From Myxococcota bacterium (lineage in GTDB: Bacteria; Myxococcota; B64-G9), in NCBI GenBank assembly GCA_022710975.1, contig JAKLGA010000017.1, positions 62,001-126,000 on the forward strand: a DNA stretch of 64,000 nucleotides, in the 5' to 3' direction. The notes beneath the pieces were generated by a model. That model saw only the letters and a program-made list of their open reading frames with translations. It was not told the origin of the DNA and searched no databases. Numbering within the stretch: position 1 is the stretch's first letter; each line of letters begins with the position of its first letter. This document shows positions 54,353-63,999 of the stretch, in pieces. Made by a program: the position numbers and the translations under genes.

Positions 54353-56977
54353 GTGGACAAGATCGAGCGCAGCGGTTCGCAGCTTCCCATCGTGCTCTTC
54401 GACAACCTGGCCCCGGATGCGCAGGCACCGTGGGACTCGGGCGAGGTGGCGCAGGCCCTCATCCAGCAGCGCGCCATCGAGCCCGACGCGGCCAAGCGCA
54501 TCGGCAAGGAAGTGGAGAGCGAGCTGCGCCGCCTCAACCTCGAGCGGGTCACGGCCCAGGCGGTGCGCGCCGTGCTCGATCAGCAGCTCGTGCGGCACGG
54601 CTTCGAGGCCGAGCTGCCGCTGTCGGAGAACGCGGTGCGCGTGCTCGAGCGTCGCTACCTGAAGCGCGACGCCGACGGGCGGGTGCTCGAGCGGCCCAAG
54701 GATCTCTTCGCCCGCGTGGCGCGCACGATCTCCGAGGCCGATCGGCGTTTCGACCCGCAAGCCGACTGCGCCGCCGCGGCCAGCCAGTTCTACCAGATGA
54801 TGACGTCCATGGAGTTCATGCCGAACTCGCCGACCCTGATGAACGCCGGCCGCGAGCTGGGCCAGCTCTCGGCCTGCTTCGTGCTGCCGATCGACGACTC
54901 CATGGACAGCATCTTCGACTCGGTCAAGCACACCGCCATGATCCACAAGTCGGGCGGCGGCACCGGCTTCTCCTTCTCCCGGCTGCGGCCGCGCGCGGAC
55001 GTGGTGCAGTCCACCCAGGGCGTGTCCAGCGGGCCGGTCAGCTTCATGCGCGTGTTCGACACGGCCACCGAGACCATCAAGCAGGGCGGCACGCGGCGCG
55101 GGGCCAACATGGGCATCCTGCGCGTGGACCACCCCGACGTGCTCGACTTCATGTCCTGCAAGGCGCAGGAGCGTTCGCTGAACAACTTCAACATCTCGGT
55201 GGCGGTCACCGAGGCCTTCATGAGCGCGGTGGAGTCGGGCGGCACCTACGAGCTGATCAACCCGCGCTCCAACAAGCCGGTCAAGACCCTCGAGGCGCGC
55301 AAGGTGTTCGACACCATGGTGCGCCTGGCCTGGCGCAACGGCGAGCCGGGCATCGTGTTCATCGATCGGCTGAACAAGGACAACCCCACCCCGCACATCG
55401 GGGCCATCGAGAGCACCAACCCGTGCGGCGAGCAGCCGCTCCTGCCCTACGAGTCGTGCAACCTGGGCTCCATCAACGTGGGGGCCTTCGTGCGCGAAGG
55501 TGGGCTGGACTGGGATCGGCTGCGGAGCACGGTGCACACCGCGGTCCACTTCCTGGACAACGTGATCGAGGTGAACAACTACCCGCTGCCCGAGATCGAG
55601 CGCATGACCAAGGGCAACCGCAAGATCGGCCTGGGGGTCATGGGCTACGCCGACATGCTGGTGCGCCTGGGCGTCTCCTACTGCTCCGAGGAGGCCCTCA
55701 AGTGGGCCGAGGACGTCATGCGCTTCGTGTCTCACGAGTCCAGGGCCGCCAGCGAGGCCCTGGCCGAGAAGCGCGGACCCTTCCCGCACTTCCGCGGCAG
55801 CGTCTACGACCGCCCGGGCGCCAAGCCGGTGCGCAACGCCACGACCACCACCATCGCGCCCACGGGCACCATCAGCATCCTGGCCGGCTGCTCCTCGGGC
55901 ATCGAGCCGCTCTTCGGCGTGGCCTTCATCCGCAACGTGATGGACAACGACGAGCTGGTGGAGGTGAACCAGGACTTCCTGCGCATCGCCAAGCGCGAGG
56001 GCTTCTTCTCCGACGAGCTCATGCGCAAGATCGCCCGCCAGGGCAGCCTGGCCAAGGTGCCCGAGGTCCCGGAGCGCTTCCGGCGCAGCTTCGTCGTGTC
56101 CCACGAGATCTCGCCCGAGTGGCACGTGCGCACCCAGGCCGCCTTCCAGAAGTACACCGACAACGCGGTCTCGAAGACGGTCAACCTGCGCCACGAGGCC
56201 AGCGAGGCCGACGTGGCCGAGGTCTACCGCCTGTCCTACATCCTGGGCTGCAAGGGCGTCACCGTGTACCGGGACGGCAGCCGCAGCGAGCAGGTGCTCA
56301 ACATCAGCAAGGTCAACCGCAAGGACGGCGCCGCCGAGGAGGCCGCCCAGCCCCAGGGCGCGGCCGAGCCGGCCCCCTACCTGGCGCCGCGCGAGCGGCC
56401 CCAGATGGTGCGCGGCATCACCCAGAAGATGGCCACGGGCTGCGGCAACCTGTACGTGACCATCAACGAGGACGACGTGGGCGTGTTCGAGCTGTTCACC
56501 GCCATGGGCAAGGCGGGCGGCTGCGCCTCCTCCCAGGCCGAGGCCATCAGCCGGCTCATCTCGCTGTCGCTGCGGGCCGGGGTGGATCCCGACGCCATCG
56601 TGCGCCAGCTCTCCGGTGTGCGCTGCCCCTCGCCGGTGTGGAAGGACGGCGAGATGGTGCTGTCCTGCGCGGACGCCATCTCTCGCGCGCTCAAGGGCTA
56701 CCTGGCGGAGATGAGGGAGCGCAGGGCCCGCGAGGCCGAGCGCGAGAAGGGCAAGGCCGCCGAGGCGGCCGCGCCCGCCGCGCCCGCGCAGGCCAAGGCC
56801 GCTGCACGGCCCGCGGCCGAGGAGCCCCAGCACCCCAAGGCCAGCCCGGCCAAGGCCTCGGGCCAGGCCGCGGGCCGGCCGACCACCTTCCTGACCTGCC
56901 CCGACTGCGGCAGCGCCGTCGAGCATATCGAGGGCTGCATGCTGTGCCGCGCGTGTGGCTACTCCAAATGCGGGTGA
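54353..56977 (+). CDS. nrdJ: vitamin B12-dependent (class II) ribonucleotide reductase NrdJ
   Basis: An 874-residue class II RNR making dNTPs in the presence or absence of oxygen. [25 protein letters not shown] (C175) and [23 protein letters not shown] with C358 and E360 are the active-site Cys/Glu; [15 protein letters not shown] and [24 protein letters not shown] are further signatures. The Ala/Pro linker near 800-845 leads to a Cys-rich tail ([28 protein letters not shown] in parts) that regenerates the active site. GTG at 54353 (VDKIERSG) is chosen because the promoter lies downstream of the only earlier start (ATG 54200). No B12 riboswitch is seen in the 110-base leader. Confidence 0.93.
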   Translation: MDKIERSGSQLPIVLFDNLAPDAQAPWDSGEVAQALIQQRAIEPDAAKRIGKEVESELRRLNLERVTAQAVRAVLDQQLVRHGFEAELPLSENAVRVLERRYLKRDADGRVLERPKDLFARVARTISEADRRFDPQADCAAAASQFYQMMTSMEFMPNSPTLMNAGRELGQLSACFVLPIDDSMDSIFDSVKHTAMIHKSGGGTGFSFSRLRPRADVVQSTQGVSSGPVSFMRVFDTATETIKQGGTRRGANMGILRVDHPDVLDFMSCKAQERSLNNFNISVAVTEAFMSAVESGGTYELINPRSNKPVKTLEARKVFDTMVRLAWRNGEPGIVFIDRLNKDNPTPHIGAIESTNPCGEQPLLPYESCNLGSINVGAFVREGGLDWDRLRSTVHTAVHFLDNVIEVNNYPLPEIERMTKGNRKIGLGVMGYADMLVRLGVSYCSEEALKWAEDVMRFVSHESRAASEALAEKRGPFPHFRGSVYDRPGAKPVRNATTTTIAPTGTISILAGCSSGIEPLFGVAFIRNVMDNDELVEVNQDFLRIAKREGFFSDELMRKIARQGSLAKVPEVPERFRRSFVVSHEISPEWHVRTQAAFQKYTDNAVSKTVNLRHEASEADVAEVYRLSYILGCKGVTVYRDGSRSEQVLNISKVNRKDGAAEEAAQPQGAAEPAPYLAPRERPQMVRGITQKMATGCGNLYVTINEDDVGVFELFTAMGKAGGCASSQAEAISRLISLSLRAGVDPDAIVRQLSGVRCPSPVWKDGEMVLSCADAISRALKGYLAEMRERRAREAEREKGKAAEAAAPAAPAQAKAAARPAAEEPQHPKASPAKASGQAAGRPTTFLTCPDCGSAVEHIEGCMLCRACGYSKCG

Positions 56978-57161
56978 GCCGGAGCGGGGCATCCTGCTGA
57001 GGTCCGAGGACTGTCTGAACCCACCTCAGATGCACGCGAGGGGGCGACGGCAAGCCATGCCTGGCGGGCGACAGAGCCGCCGAGCGTGGTGGTGCCGGTG
57101 AGTTCCGCAGGACCGAAGCAGGATGACCCGCGGAGGCCCAAGCGGAGGAGCAGGCGGAGGC

Positions 57162-57707
57162 TCAGAGGGCCTCGAGGGCGCGGGCGTAGACGTCGAGCGT
57201 CGGCCGATCGAAGAGCGCGAACACCACCCGCCGCAGGTGCGCCGGGGCGGGCTCCGCGGCCAGGAAGTCGCGCACGGTGGCCAGGGCGAGCGGCGCGGCC
57301 CGGGCCGCGGGGAAGCCGTACACGCCGGTCGAGATCGAGGGGAAGGCCAGGCTGGCGCAGGCGTGCTCCTCGGCCAGCTCGAGGCTGCGCCGGTAGGCGC
57401 CCACGAGCATCCGGTCCTCGTCCGCCTCGCCGCCGCGCCAGATCGGGCCCACGGCGTGGATGACGTGCCTCACCCCGCGGTCCGCGAGGTCGAAGGCCGG
57501 GGTGAGCACCGCCGAGCCGGTCCGGCAGCCGCCCAGCCCGCGGCAGGCCGCCAGCAGCCTGGGCCCGGCCGCGTGGTGCACCGCCCCGTCCACCCCGCCG
57601 CCGCCGCGCAGCCCGCTGTTCGCGGCGGTGGTGACGGCGTCGACGGCCAGCCGGGTGATGTCCCCTTGCCACAGCTCCAGCGAACCTCGGCCGAAGGAGC
57701 GCTGCAT
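57162..57707 (-). CDS. macro-domain protein (ADP-ribose/O-acetyl-ADP-ribose binding)
   Basis: A 181-residue stand-alone macro domain. [43 protein letters not shown] gives the loop-1 Asn/Gly-rich pocket, [24 protein letters not shown] the core strand and [23 protein letters not shown] the loop-2 SxGxYG motif that distinguishes deacetylases of the MacroD type. The [15 protein letters not shown] start has Thr where most have Ile/Val, a minor change. Strong GGAGG site before the ATG. It is transcribed in the same direction as, and 18 bases after, the barrel-protein gene. Confidence 0.92.
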   Translation of the reverse strand: MQRSFGRGSLELWQGDITRLAVDAVTTAANSGLRGGGGVDGAVHHAAGPRLLAACRGLGGCRTGSAVLTPAFDLADRGVRHVIHAVGPIWRGGEADEDRMLVGAYRRSLELAEEHACASLAFPSISTGVYGFPAARAAPLALATVRDFLAAEPAPAHLRRVVFALFDRPTLDVYARALEAL

Positions 57708-57724
57708 CGGGTGCCTCCGCGGGC

Positions 57725-58702
57725 TCAGAAGCGGTAGGCGAGATCCAGCAGCACGCTGAAGTGCTGGCGCACCAGCGCCGCGTGCAGGCTGCGACCGAGG
57801 GCGTAATCTCCGTCGGGCGCCTCGCCGTCCACGGTCAGCGGGAGCTGGGCCCCCAGGCCGAGCTCGACGCCCGCCAGGCTGTAGCGCACCCCCAGGCCGA
57901 GGGCCAGGCCCACCGCCTCCAGGGTGTCGAGCGCCACCAGGCCGTTCAGCTCGGCCAGCAGCGCGAGCTCCGGGGTGAGCGACACGGGCACGGCCAGGTC
58001 GTAGAACAGCACCGCGCCCACGCGCCTGCGGGTGCCGTAGATCGCCTCGTCCACGCGGTCCTGCACCAGCACCAGGCAGCCGAAGTCGGCCTGCAGGCTG
58101 ACCCGCCCCAGGTTCTGGCCGATGGCCACCCACGGGGTGACGGTCAGGTTGGTCTTGGGGTTCAGGCCCATGTCGATGAGCGGCCGCTGGGCCAGCAGGT
58201 AGCGCCGGCCGAAGTTGGAGTCGTCCTGGCGGCGCCCGGACTGGACGCCCGCCAGGTCCTTCTCCTCGCCGATGCGCGAGGTGGGGCCGGAGAAGTCCAG
58301 GCCCAGGCTGAGCTGACGCTCGGTCGACGGATCGTGGTACAGGCGCCACAGCAGTCCCAGCTCCGCGTCGCCGCCGCTGAAGCTCACCCCGCCGCGCTCG
58401 GCGAAGCTCAGCCCGAGGGGCCCGCGCACGCGGATGGCCAGGGACTCCACCGGCGCCCAGGAACCCTCCAGGCTGAAGCCCACGGCCGAGGTCAGGGGGC
58501 CGGTGGCGAACTCCGCGCCCAGGCGCACCCGGCTCTGGGGCGCGGCGTGGAGGGCGAAGAGCGGACGCACGAAGGGCCAGGCCGGCTCGCCTGCGGGTTC
58601 CGGGGCCGACTCCTCGGCCGCGCAGGGCAGGGCGCCCAGGCCGAGCAGCAGGCCCGCGATCAGGCACTGCACGGAGAATCGATGCCCTGTGCCAGCGGCC
58701 AT
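57725..58702 (-). CDS. exported beta-barrel-like protein of unknown function
   Basis: A 325-residue protein with signal peptide ([15 protein letters not shown]). The mature part has some 14 amphipathic strands with alternating pattern ([61 protein letters not shown]-like) and ends [11 protein letters not shown], a canonical barrel end with terminal Phe. It resembles the outer-membrane transporter-like barrels, but no family name is justified. The ATG at 58702 gives a signal peptide of normal size; an ATG at 58750 is possible. Confidence 0.68.
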   Translation of the reverse strand: MAAGTGHRFSVQCLIAGLLLGLGALPCAAEESAPEPAGEPAWPFVRPLFALHAAPQSRVRLGAEFATGPLTSAVGFSLEGSWAPVESLAIRVRGPLGLSFAERGGVSFSGGDAELGLLWRLYHDPSTERQLSLGLDFSGPTSRIGEEKDLAGVQSGRRQDDSNFGRRYLLAQRPLIDMGLNPKTNLTVTPWVAIGQNLGRVSLQADFGCLVLVQDRVDEAIYGTRRRVGAVLFYDLAVPVSLTPELALLAELNGLVALDTLEAVGLALGLGVRYSLAGVELGLGAQLPLTVDGEAPDGDYALGRSLHAALVRQHFSVLLDLAYRF

Positions 58703-58774
58703 GCGCACCCGTCCTAGGAAGTCTGGCTCTGCTGGCAGGTTATCGTGCATCCCGGCCGCGGCGTCAAGCCTGGC

Positions 58775-60325
58775 TCAGCCGGCCTGCAGGAGGGCGACCA
58801 GGATGGCCTCGGCCAGCGGGGCCGGCAGGCGCGGGAGGTCTTCCTTCAGCTTGAGCAGCTCGTTGATCACCGCGTAGCGTTTCTTGCCCATCTTCAGGAC
58901 CGGGCTGATCACCCGCTTCAGCAGCTCACCGACCGGCTCGCCCACGCCCGCAGCCCGCTGGATGTCGAGCGCCAGCTGGCTGCGGTCCGCGGGCTGGAGC
59001 TCCTGCGCCAGGAAGTCGGACACCTTGAGCAGGGCCCGGTGGAGCTCGACGTCGAGGCTGAGCTGCTGCCCGCCGTCCTGCACCACGCCGCGCTGGAGAT
59101 CGACCCGCGTGCCGACCGTGCGGCGCGCTGGCGGAGGCGGGGGCGCGGCCGGCGTCGAGGCCGCGGCCGGCCTGGCCTTGGGCGGCTTGGGCCTGGCCTT
59201 GGGCTTGGGGGCCACATCCGCGCTCGGGCGCACGTCCGGCACGGGCTCGACGTGGGGCCGCTCCTGGATCTCGGGCTGGCCCGGCATGAACCGCGACAGG
59301 TCGCCCAGGCCGGTGTCGGCCACCGACACGGCCTGCGGGACGATGATCTGCGTCCCCTGCGTGGACGGCCGATCCAGCACCGCCACGGTGGGCACGTCCA
59401 TCTTCTGCAGCGCGGCCATCGGCACCGGGCCCGAGCCCTCGCCGCGGCCGTAGTCCGCGGCCATCTTGCGCGCAGCGGGCTTGGCCGCCGGCGGGGGCGC
59501 GCTCAGGGCCGAGAGGTCGAGCAGCGGGATGTCCGGCAAGGCGATCTCCGGCATGGGCGCCAGGACCACGTCGGCCGGGTTGGCGGCCGCGGCCCGGGGC
59601 GCCTCGACGACGGGCGCGGGGGACCGCGTCGGCCGGGGCCGCGCGGGCGGCTCGTCCGGCTCCAGCTCGAAACCTGCCCGGCGGCTCGGGCGCAGCCGCC
59701 TGGAGCGCCGCCCGGCGTCCTCGTCGTCCTCCAGGTCGGGCTCGCGCGCGACGGCCGGCTTGCGCCCGGCCGCCGCCGTGCTGCTGGACCGGCCACGCCC
59801 CTGCTCGATGAGCCGCGCCTCGCCGGTGTCGGGGGACAGCAGGCAGCCGTGCACCGGCACCTGGGGCGGCACGGCCGCGGAGGAGCGCAGCAGCCGGACG
59901 GTGTCGAGCACCCCGGCCGTGGGGCTGGACGGCCCGTTCAGCATGTCCTGGAGCTGCTCGAGCTCGGGCGAGCCCGGCGACAGCCCCGCGGCTTGCACCG
60001 CCTGGCGCACCGCGCCGCGGGCCGGCGGGCAGAGCGGGTCGCCGTCCAGCCCGGCCACCAGCACCTCGCGGCAGCCGTGCATGTGGATGGCCAGGGCCGC
60101 CGCCCGCAGCAGCGCCCGATCCTCGCCGCCCGACCAGACCGCGGGCAGCTGGATGACCACTGCCTCGCCGGGCCGCAGCCCGAAGGCCTGTTCCAGGCCG
60201 GCCACCAGCAGCGGGCTGGACGGAGCCACGAGCAGCAGCGGTCCATCCGCGCTCAGGCTGGGCTTGTCGAAGCCCCCGGAGGCGACGAACTCACGGTTGT
60301 TCTTCAGCAACTCCTCGATCGCCAT
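58775..60325 (-). CDS. protein with an N-terminal, zinc-ligand-less beta-carbonic-anhydrase-like domain
   Basis: A 516-residue protein. Residues 1-115 resemble a beta-carbonic anhydrase: IEELLKNNREFVASG, LLLVAPSSPLLVAGLEQAFGLRPGEAVVIQLPAV, AALAIHMHGCREVLVAGLDGDP. The positions of the usual C-(M/S)DSR (residues 34-39, APSSPL) and the HTGCG (residues 93-97, LDGDP) are replaced, so all zinc ligands are lost and it should not be catalytic. Residues about 175-390 are a long Pro/Ala/acidic linker with short LPDIPLLDLS-type motifs; the last 115 residues are a helical domain (VELHRALLKVSDFLAQEL, KRYAVINELLKLKEDL). It overlaps the upstream TPR lipoprotein gene by 35 bases. A role in the flotillin/NfeD operon is inferred from position only. 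Confidence 0.6.
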   Translation of the reverse strand: MAIEELLKNNREFVASGGFDKPSLSADGPLLLVAPSSPLLVAGLEQAFGLRPGEAVVIQLPAVWSGGEDRALLRAAALAIHMHGCREVLVAGLDGDPLCPPARGAVRQAVQAAGLSPGSPELEQLQDMLNGPSSPTAGVLDTVRLLRSSAAVPPQVPVHGCLLSPDTGEARLIEQGRGRSSSTAAAGRKPAVAREPDLEDDEDAGRRSRRLRPSRRAGFELEPDEPPARPRPTRSPAPVVEAPRAAAANPADVVLAPMPEIALPDIPLLDLSALSAPPPAAKPAARKMAADYGRGEGSGPVPMAALQKMDVPTVAVLDRPSTQGTQIIVPQAVSVADTGLGDLSRFMPGQPEIQERPHVEPVPDVRPSADVAPKPKARPKPPKARPAAASTPAAPPPPPARRTVGTRVDLQRGVVQDGGQQLSLDVELHRALLKVSDFLAQELQPADRSQLALDIQRAAGVGEPVGELLKRVISPVLKMGKKRYAVINELLKLKEDLPRLPAPLAEAILVALLQAG

Positions 60326-60797
60326 CGGAACCCCCGGACGACTGGTTCGGGTTTGGAGCAGGCTCCGCGGGCGCCAGCGCGGCGGCCCACGGTTGGCCGG
60401 TCCCCAGCGTCTGCAGCCGCTCCAGGGCCTCGGCCGCCCGGCGCTCTTGGCCGGCCCGGCGGTAGGCCGCGACCAGGTTGGCCCAGGCCACGGCCGAGCC
60501 GGGCTGCAGCTCGACGGCGCGCTCGAAGGCGCGCACTTCCTCGGCGCGGTCGCCTGCCGCTGTGCCCTCCGCGCGCAGCGCCTGCCCCAGCAGCGTGTGG
60601 GCCGGGGCCCAGGCCGGCCGGAGGCGGGTCGCCTCCCGCGCGTGCTCCGCCGCCTGGCCGGCCTGGCCCGCCATCAGGGCCTTCTGCCCCAGCTCGAACC
60701 GGCCCTCGGCCGTGCGCGGATCGGGTCCGTCGAGGGCCGAGCCGCAGCCGGCCAGCAGGCAGATCAGGCAGACCAGGTGCGGAGCGCGGGTGAGCAT
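60291..60797 (-). CDS. TPR lipoprotein
   Basis: A 168-residue lipoprotein: signal peptide with LLAGC lipobox (Cys near residue 18), then two to three TPR units (AEGRFELGQKALMAGQAGQAAEHAREATRLRPAWAPAHTLLGQAL and AFERAVELQPGSAVAWANLVAAYRRAGQERRAAEALERLQ, partly quoted) and a short Pro/acidic tail. TPR lipoproteins often act as outer-membrane scaffolds. Its last 35 bases overlap the next gene in another frame, an unusually long overlap, so the two should be translationally coupled. It follows the flotillin gene after eight bases. Confidence 0.8.
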   Translation of the reverse strand: MLTRAPHLVCLICLLAGCGSALDGPDPRTAEGRFELGQKALMAGQAGQAAEHAREATRLRPAWAPAHTLLGQALRAEGTAAGDRAEEVRAFERAVELQPGSAVAWANLVAAYRRAGQERRAAEALERLQTLGTGQPWAAALAPAEPAPNPNQSSGGSDGDRGVAEEQP

Positions 60798-60805
60798 GGG
60801 CCTCC

Positions 60806-62263
60806 TCAGGTCGACTTCTTGGCCTCTCCACCCAACCCGGGGATGCGCTTGATCATGTCACCCAGGTTGACCCCGGACAGGGCCTCCACGACCGGGGGGA
60901 GCTGGGCGATGATGTTGGCCACGTCCCCGGTGATCTTGCTCATGCCAGCGTTGTCACCACCGGTGTTGACCACCACGATCTTGTCCATCTTGCTGAGCGG
61001 CTCGGTGATGGCCTTGGCCAGCTCGGGCAGCACGTCGACGAACATCTGGGTGATGGCCGCCTGGTTGTACTCCTTCCAGCTCTCGGCCTTCTTGGCCATG
61101 GCCTCGGCCTCGGCCAGACCCTGGGCGCGGATGACGTCCGCGCGGGCCAGGCCGCGGGCCTTGGTCGCCCCGGCCTCGGCCAGGCCGGTGGCCTGGATGA
61201 CCTCGGCCTCGGCGAAGCCCTGGGCCTTGGCCGCCTCGGCCCGGCCGCGGGCCTCGGCCTCGATCTTGTAGCGCTCGGCGTCGGCCTGCACCTGCACCGC
61301 GTAGCGCCGGGCGTCGGCCGGCTTGTTCACCGTGGCGTCCAGCTCCTTCTCCTTGCGGGCGATCTCCTTCTCCTGGACGATGACCTGCTGCTCCTTCTCG
61401 ATGACCTCGACCTGCACCTCTTCCTTCTTGACCTGCTGGGCCTTCTTGTACTTGCTGAGGTCGTAGGCCAGATCGGCCTCGGCCTTGCGCTCGTTGATGC
61501 CCATCTGGTACTCGGCCAGCTTCACGTTGTAGTTCCGGTTGGCCTCGGCGATCTTGGTCTCTTGCTGGTAGCGCTCGGTCTCTCCGGCCTGCTTGGCCTG
61601 GGCGGACTTGATGACCGCGTCCCGGTCGGCCTCGGCCTGGGCCACCACCGCGTCGCGCTTGACCAGGGCCAGGCGTGGCTTGCCCAGGGCGTCCAGGTAG
61701 CCCTCGTTGTCCTTGATGTCGCGCAGGGTGAAAGAGACGATCTGCAGGCCCATCTTGGCGAAGTCGGTGGCCGAGGTCTCCTGGACCTTCTGGGCGAACA
61801 TGTCGCGGTTCTTGTAGATGTCCTCGACGTCCATCTGGCCGAGGATGGCGCGCAGGTGGCCTTCCAGGGTCTGCTTGGCCACGTTCATGATCTCGTTGCG
61901 ACCGCGCCCGAGGAACTGCTCGGCCGCCGTGCGGATGGCCTGGTCGGTGGCGTGCACCTTGATCTGGGCGATGCCATCCACGATGATGGGCACGCCTTTC
62001 TCGGTGTACACCTCGGGCGTGCGCACGTCGATGGTGATGACCTCCAGGCTGAGGATCTCGGCCTTCTGGATGCCTGGCCACACGAATGTGCCGCCGCCGT
62101 GCACCACCTTGGGTACGCCCGCGGTGAACGCGCCGGAGATGATCATGGCCTCGTTGGGCCCGACCTTCATGTAGCGCTTGACCAGCAGCACGAGCAGCAG
62201 GATCAGGCCCAGCACCGCCAGGCCGACCACCACCAGGATCGAAGTGTCCACGTTCTCCAGCAT
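60806..62263 (-). CDS. flotillin-family membrane microdomain protein
   Basis: A 485-residue flotillin (YuaG/FloT-like). An N-terminal membrane helix (ILVVVGLAVLGLILLLVLLV) is followed by the SPFH/PHB domain (GPNEAMIISGAF, GGTFVWPGIQKAEILSLEVITIDVRTPEVYTEKGVPIIVDG, shown in part) and a long Glu/Ala-rich coiled coil (residues about 210-420) with the flotillin EA repeats (GLAEAGATKARGLARADVIRAQGLAEAEAM). The C-terminus (VNLGDMIKRIPG) is short. It organises membrane microdomains, usually with an NfeD protein, encoded here directly upstream. GGAGGG precedes the ATG at 62263. Confidence 0.93.
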   Translation of the reverse strand: MLENVDTSILVVVGLAVLGLILLLVLLVKRYMKVGPNEAMIISGAFTAGVPKVVHGGGTFVWPGIQKAEILSLEVITIDVRTPEVYTEKGVPIIVDGIAQIKVHATDQAIRTAAEQFLGRGRNEIMNVAKQTLEGHLRAILGQMDVEDIYKNRDMFAQKVQETSATDFAKMGLQIVSFTLRDIKDNEGYLDALGKPRLALVKRDAVVAQAEADRDAVIKSAQAKQAGETERYQQETKIAEANRNYNVKLAEYQMGINERKAEADLAYDLSKYKKAQQVKKEEVQVEVIEKEQQVIVQEKEIARKEKELDATVNKPADARRYAVQVQADAERYKIEAEARGRAEAAKAQGFAEAEVIQATGLAEAGATKARGLARADVIRAQGLAEAEAMAKKAESWKEYNQAAITQMFVDVLPELAKAITEPLSKMDKIVVVNTGGDNAGMSKITGDVANIIAQLPPVVEALSGVNLGDMIKRIPGLGGEAKKST

Positions 62264-62319
62264 CAGGCTCCCTCCGTTGTCGATGCGGTTCTATGATCTC
62301 ACGAGTCGGATCGTGTCTC

Positions 62320-62937
62320 TCACGCGGGTTTGTCGGACGCGGGCACGTCGCGCAGCTTCTCGTCGGTGTGCTCGCGGACGTAGTACAGGCCGCCCACGAC
62401 CCGGGTGATGGTCACCAGGGCGTGGCGCTTGATGTCCCGCTTGTCCTCGGAGCGGGCCGGACCGTTCATGCGCTGGGCCGGGCCGTCGAAGGAGATCTCG
62501 CCCACGCCGCTGGCGGCGATGGGCTCGGTCACCTCGGCCAGCGCGCCCACCAGGTTCCGCACCCGGGCGACCGCGTTGGACTGGAGGTGCTTGTAGATCT
62601 TCATCAGCAGCCAGCCTACCAGCAGGCCGATGCCCACGCCACAGGCCAGCGCGACCAGCACGCTCAGCACGGGCACCAGGAAGAAGACCTTGAGGCCGAT
62701 CACCCCGCCCACGCCGAAGAAGGACACGAAGGAGGCGATCACCACCGGGCTGAAGAGCGGGAAGTGCACCTCGCCCGCGCCGGTGTCGCCGCCGGCGTTG
62801 TCTCCGTCCGCGTGGCCCGCGTCCGCCCCGGCGTCCGCGCCGGCCTCCACGTGGGACTCGAAGCCGCCCGACAGGATGAAGGAGGCCACCGAGAACACCA
62901 CGCCCACAACCACGCAGGCCAGGTAGAAGGTCAACAT
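62320..62937 (-). CDS. NfeD-like membrane protein
   Basis: A 205-residue protein: one N-terminal helix (LACVVVGVVFSVASFILSG), an Asp/Gly-rich loop of about 35 residues (ADAGADAGHADGDNAGGD), two further helices (VIASFVSFFGVGGVIGLKVFFLVPVLSVLVALACGVGIGLL, partly quoted) and a C-terminal OB-fold (GALAEVTEPIAASGVGEISFDG, KRHALVTITRVVGGLYYVRE), as in short NfeD1b/YuaF-type proteins that pair with flotillin. ATG at 62937 after AGGAAGGA. It precedes flotillin by 56 bases. Confidence 0.86.
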   Translation of the reverse strand: MLTFYLACVVVGVVFSVASFILSGGFESHVEAGADAGADAGHADGDNAGGDTGAGEVHFPLFSPVVIASFVSFFGVGGVIGLKVFFLVPVLSVLVALACGVGIGLLVGWLLMKIYKHLQSNAVARVRNLVGALAEVTEPIAASGVGEISFDGPAQRMNGPARSEDKRDIKRHALVTITRVVGGLYYVREHTDEKLRDVPASDKPA

Positions 62938-62986
62938 GGGTCGCCGTCCTTCCTCGCCCCGCTGCAGGTCCGGGGCTGCGTGAGCC

Positions 62987-63709
62987 TCAAGCGCCGATCC
63001 CCTCGCGCACCAGCGCCGCGATGTCCAGCAGGCGTTCGTCCAGGCGGCGCTGGGCGCCGCCGCACAGCGCCAGGCCGACCGCGGTCCAGCAGGCCGCCAG
63101 GCGCGTCCGGGCCTGCGCGGGCCGGCGGACCCCGCCGAGCTCCACGGCCGCCGCCCAGGCCGCGGGGCCGGCCCCGCGGGCCGCCAGGTTGCCCAGCAGC
63201 CGCCCGAGCCCTCGGCGGGCCGCGCCGGCCGCGTCGCCCAGGCCGAGGGCCGCGAGTTCCTCCGTCGCCGTCGCGGCCTGCTCGAGCTCCCGGGCCAGCT
63301 CCTGGGCCGGCATCGGCAGCGGGCCGCGCAGCCCTGCCCGGGCGAAGGCTGCGCCCTCGCGCAGCCGCACGGCGGCCTGGGCCAGGGCGACCGGGTGCAG
63401 CCGCCGGCCGGCCAGGGCCTGCAGGCCGTCGCGGGCCACCTGCCGCACCAGCAGGATGCGGCCGGCCAGCACCATCAGCCCGCCCTCGTCCAGCAGCATG
63501 CGCAGGGCCGAGTCCAGCCGGTCCAGCTCCACGCGCTCCTCGGCGGTGCGCCGGCCCTTGCCTGACAGGGTGAGGTAGCGATCGGTGATCTGGGCGTAGC
63601 GTTCGCACAGCGCAGCCGGCGTCTCCTCGTCGAGCGCCCGCAGCAAGCCCTCGAAGCCCACCCCGGTGAGCTGCGAGATGCGCTCCTCCTGTGCCACCAG
63701 ATCGATCAT
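62987..63709 (-). CDS. unknown helical protein of the PspA/flotillin operon
   Basis: A 240-residue cytoplasmic, Ala/Leu/Arg-rich helical protein without signal or membrane segment. MIDLVAQEERISQLTGVGFEGLLRALDEETPAALCERYAQITDRYLTLSGKGRRTAEERVELDRLDSAL (quoted in part) is the best-defined stretch; the rest is made of helices such as AQELARELEQAATATEELAAL. I do not recognise a family. The ATG at 63709 overlaps the previous stop by four bases (ATGA), and NfeD follows after 49 bases, so it is very likely part of the flotillin/PspA operon. Confidence 0.6.
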   Translation of the reverse strand: MIDLVAQEERISQLTGVGFEGLLRALDEETPAALCERYAQITDRYLTLSGKGRRTAEERVELDRLDSALRMLLDEGGLMVLAGRILLVRQVARDGLQALAGRRLHPVALAQAAVRLREGAAFARAGLRGPLPMPAQELARELEQAATATEELAALGLGDAAGAARRGLGRLLGNLAARGAGPAAWAAAVELGGVRRPAQARTRLAACWTAVGLALCGGAQRRLDERLLDIAALVREGIGA

Positions 63710-63999
63710 CGCGGCTCCGGCTCCGCTCGCTTCAGCCGAGCGAGCTCCTCGTCGATGCTGGCCTCGCGCCGGCGGCGGCGCGCGGCCGCCTCCAGCTTGA
63801 GCGAGCGCTCGTCCAGGTCCGCGCCCCCCAGATCCTCGAGCGCCTCGACGTTGCTCTCCAGTGCGGTCAGCCCGTCGCTGGCCTCGCTCACCACCGGCTC
63901 GTCCTGGCCGCGGTCCACTCGCTGGAGGGCCGACTGCAGCTCGGAACGGGCCTGCAGCATCTGGCGGCGGAAGCGCAGATCGCGCTGCTTGCGGGCCAC
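63706..63999 (-). CDS. PspA/IM30-like coiled-coil protein, probable C-terminal part (runs to right edge)
   Basis: An open frame of 97 codons from a GTG at 63999 to the stop at 63706; the GTG is at the window border and the frame may continue upstream. RQMLQARSELQSALQRV, a short acidic stretch (DGLTALESNVEALEDL) and REASIDEELARLKR are all coiled coil; the (I/V)DxELAxLK ending is the usual C-terminus of PspA/IM30 (ESCRT-III-like) membrane-stress proteins, which often occur with flotillin and NfeD. Treated as a partial gene; the identification is moderate. Confidence 0.45.
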   Translation of the reverse strand: MARKQRDLRFRRQMLQARSELQSALQRVDRGQDEPVVSEASDGLTALESNVEALEDLGGADLDERSLKLEAAARRRRREASIDEELARLKRAEPEPR

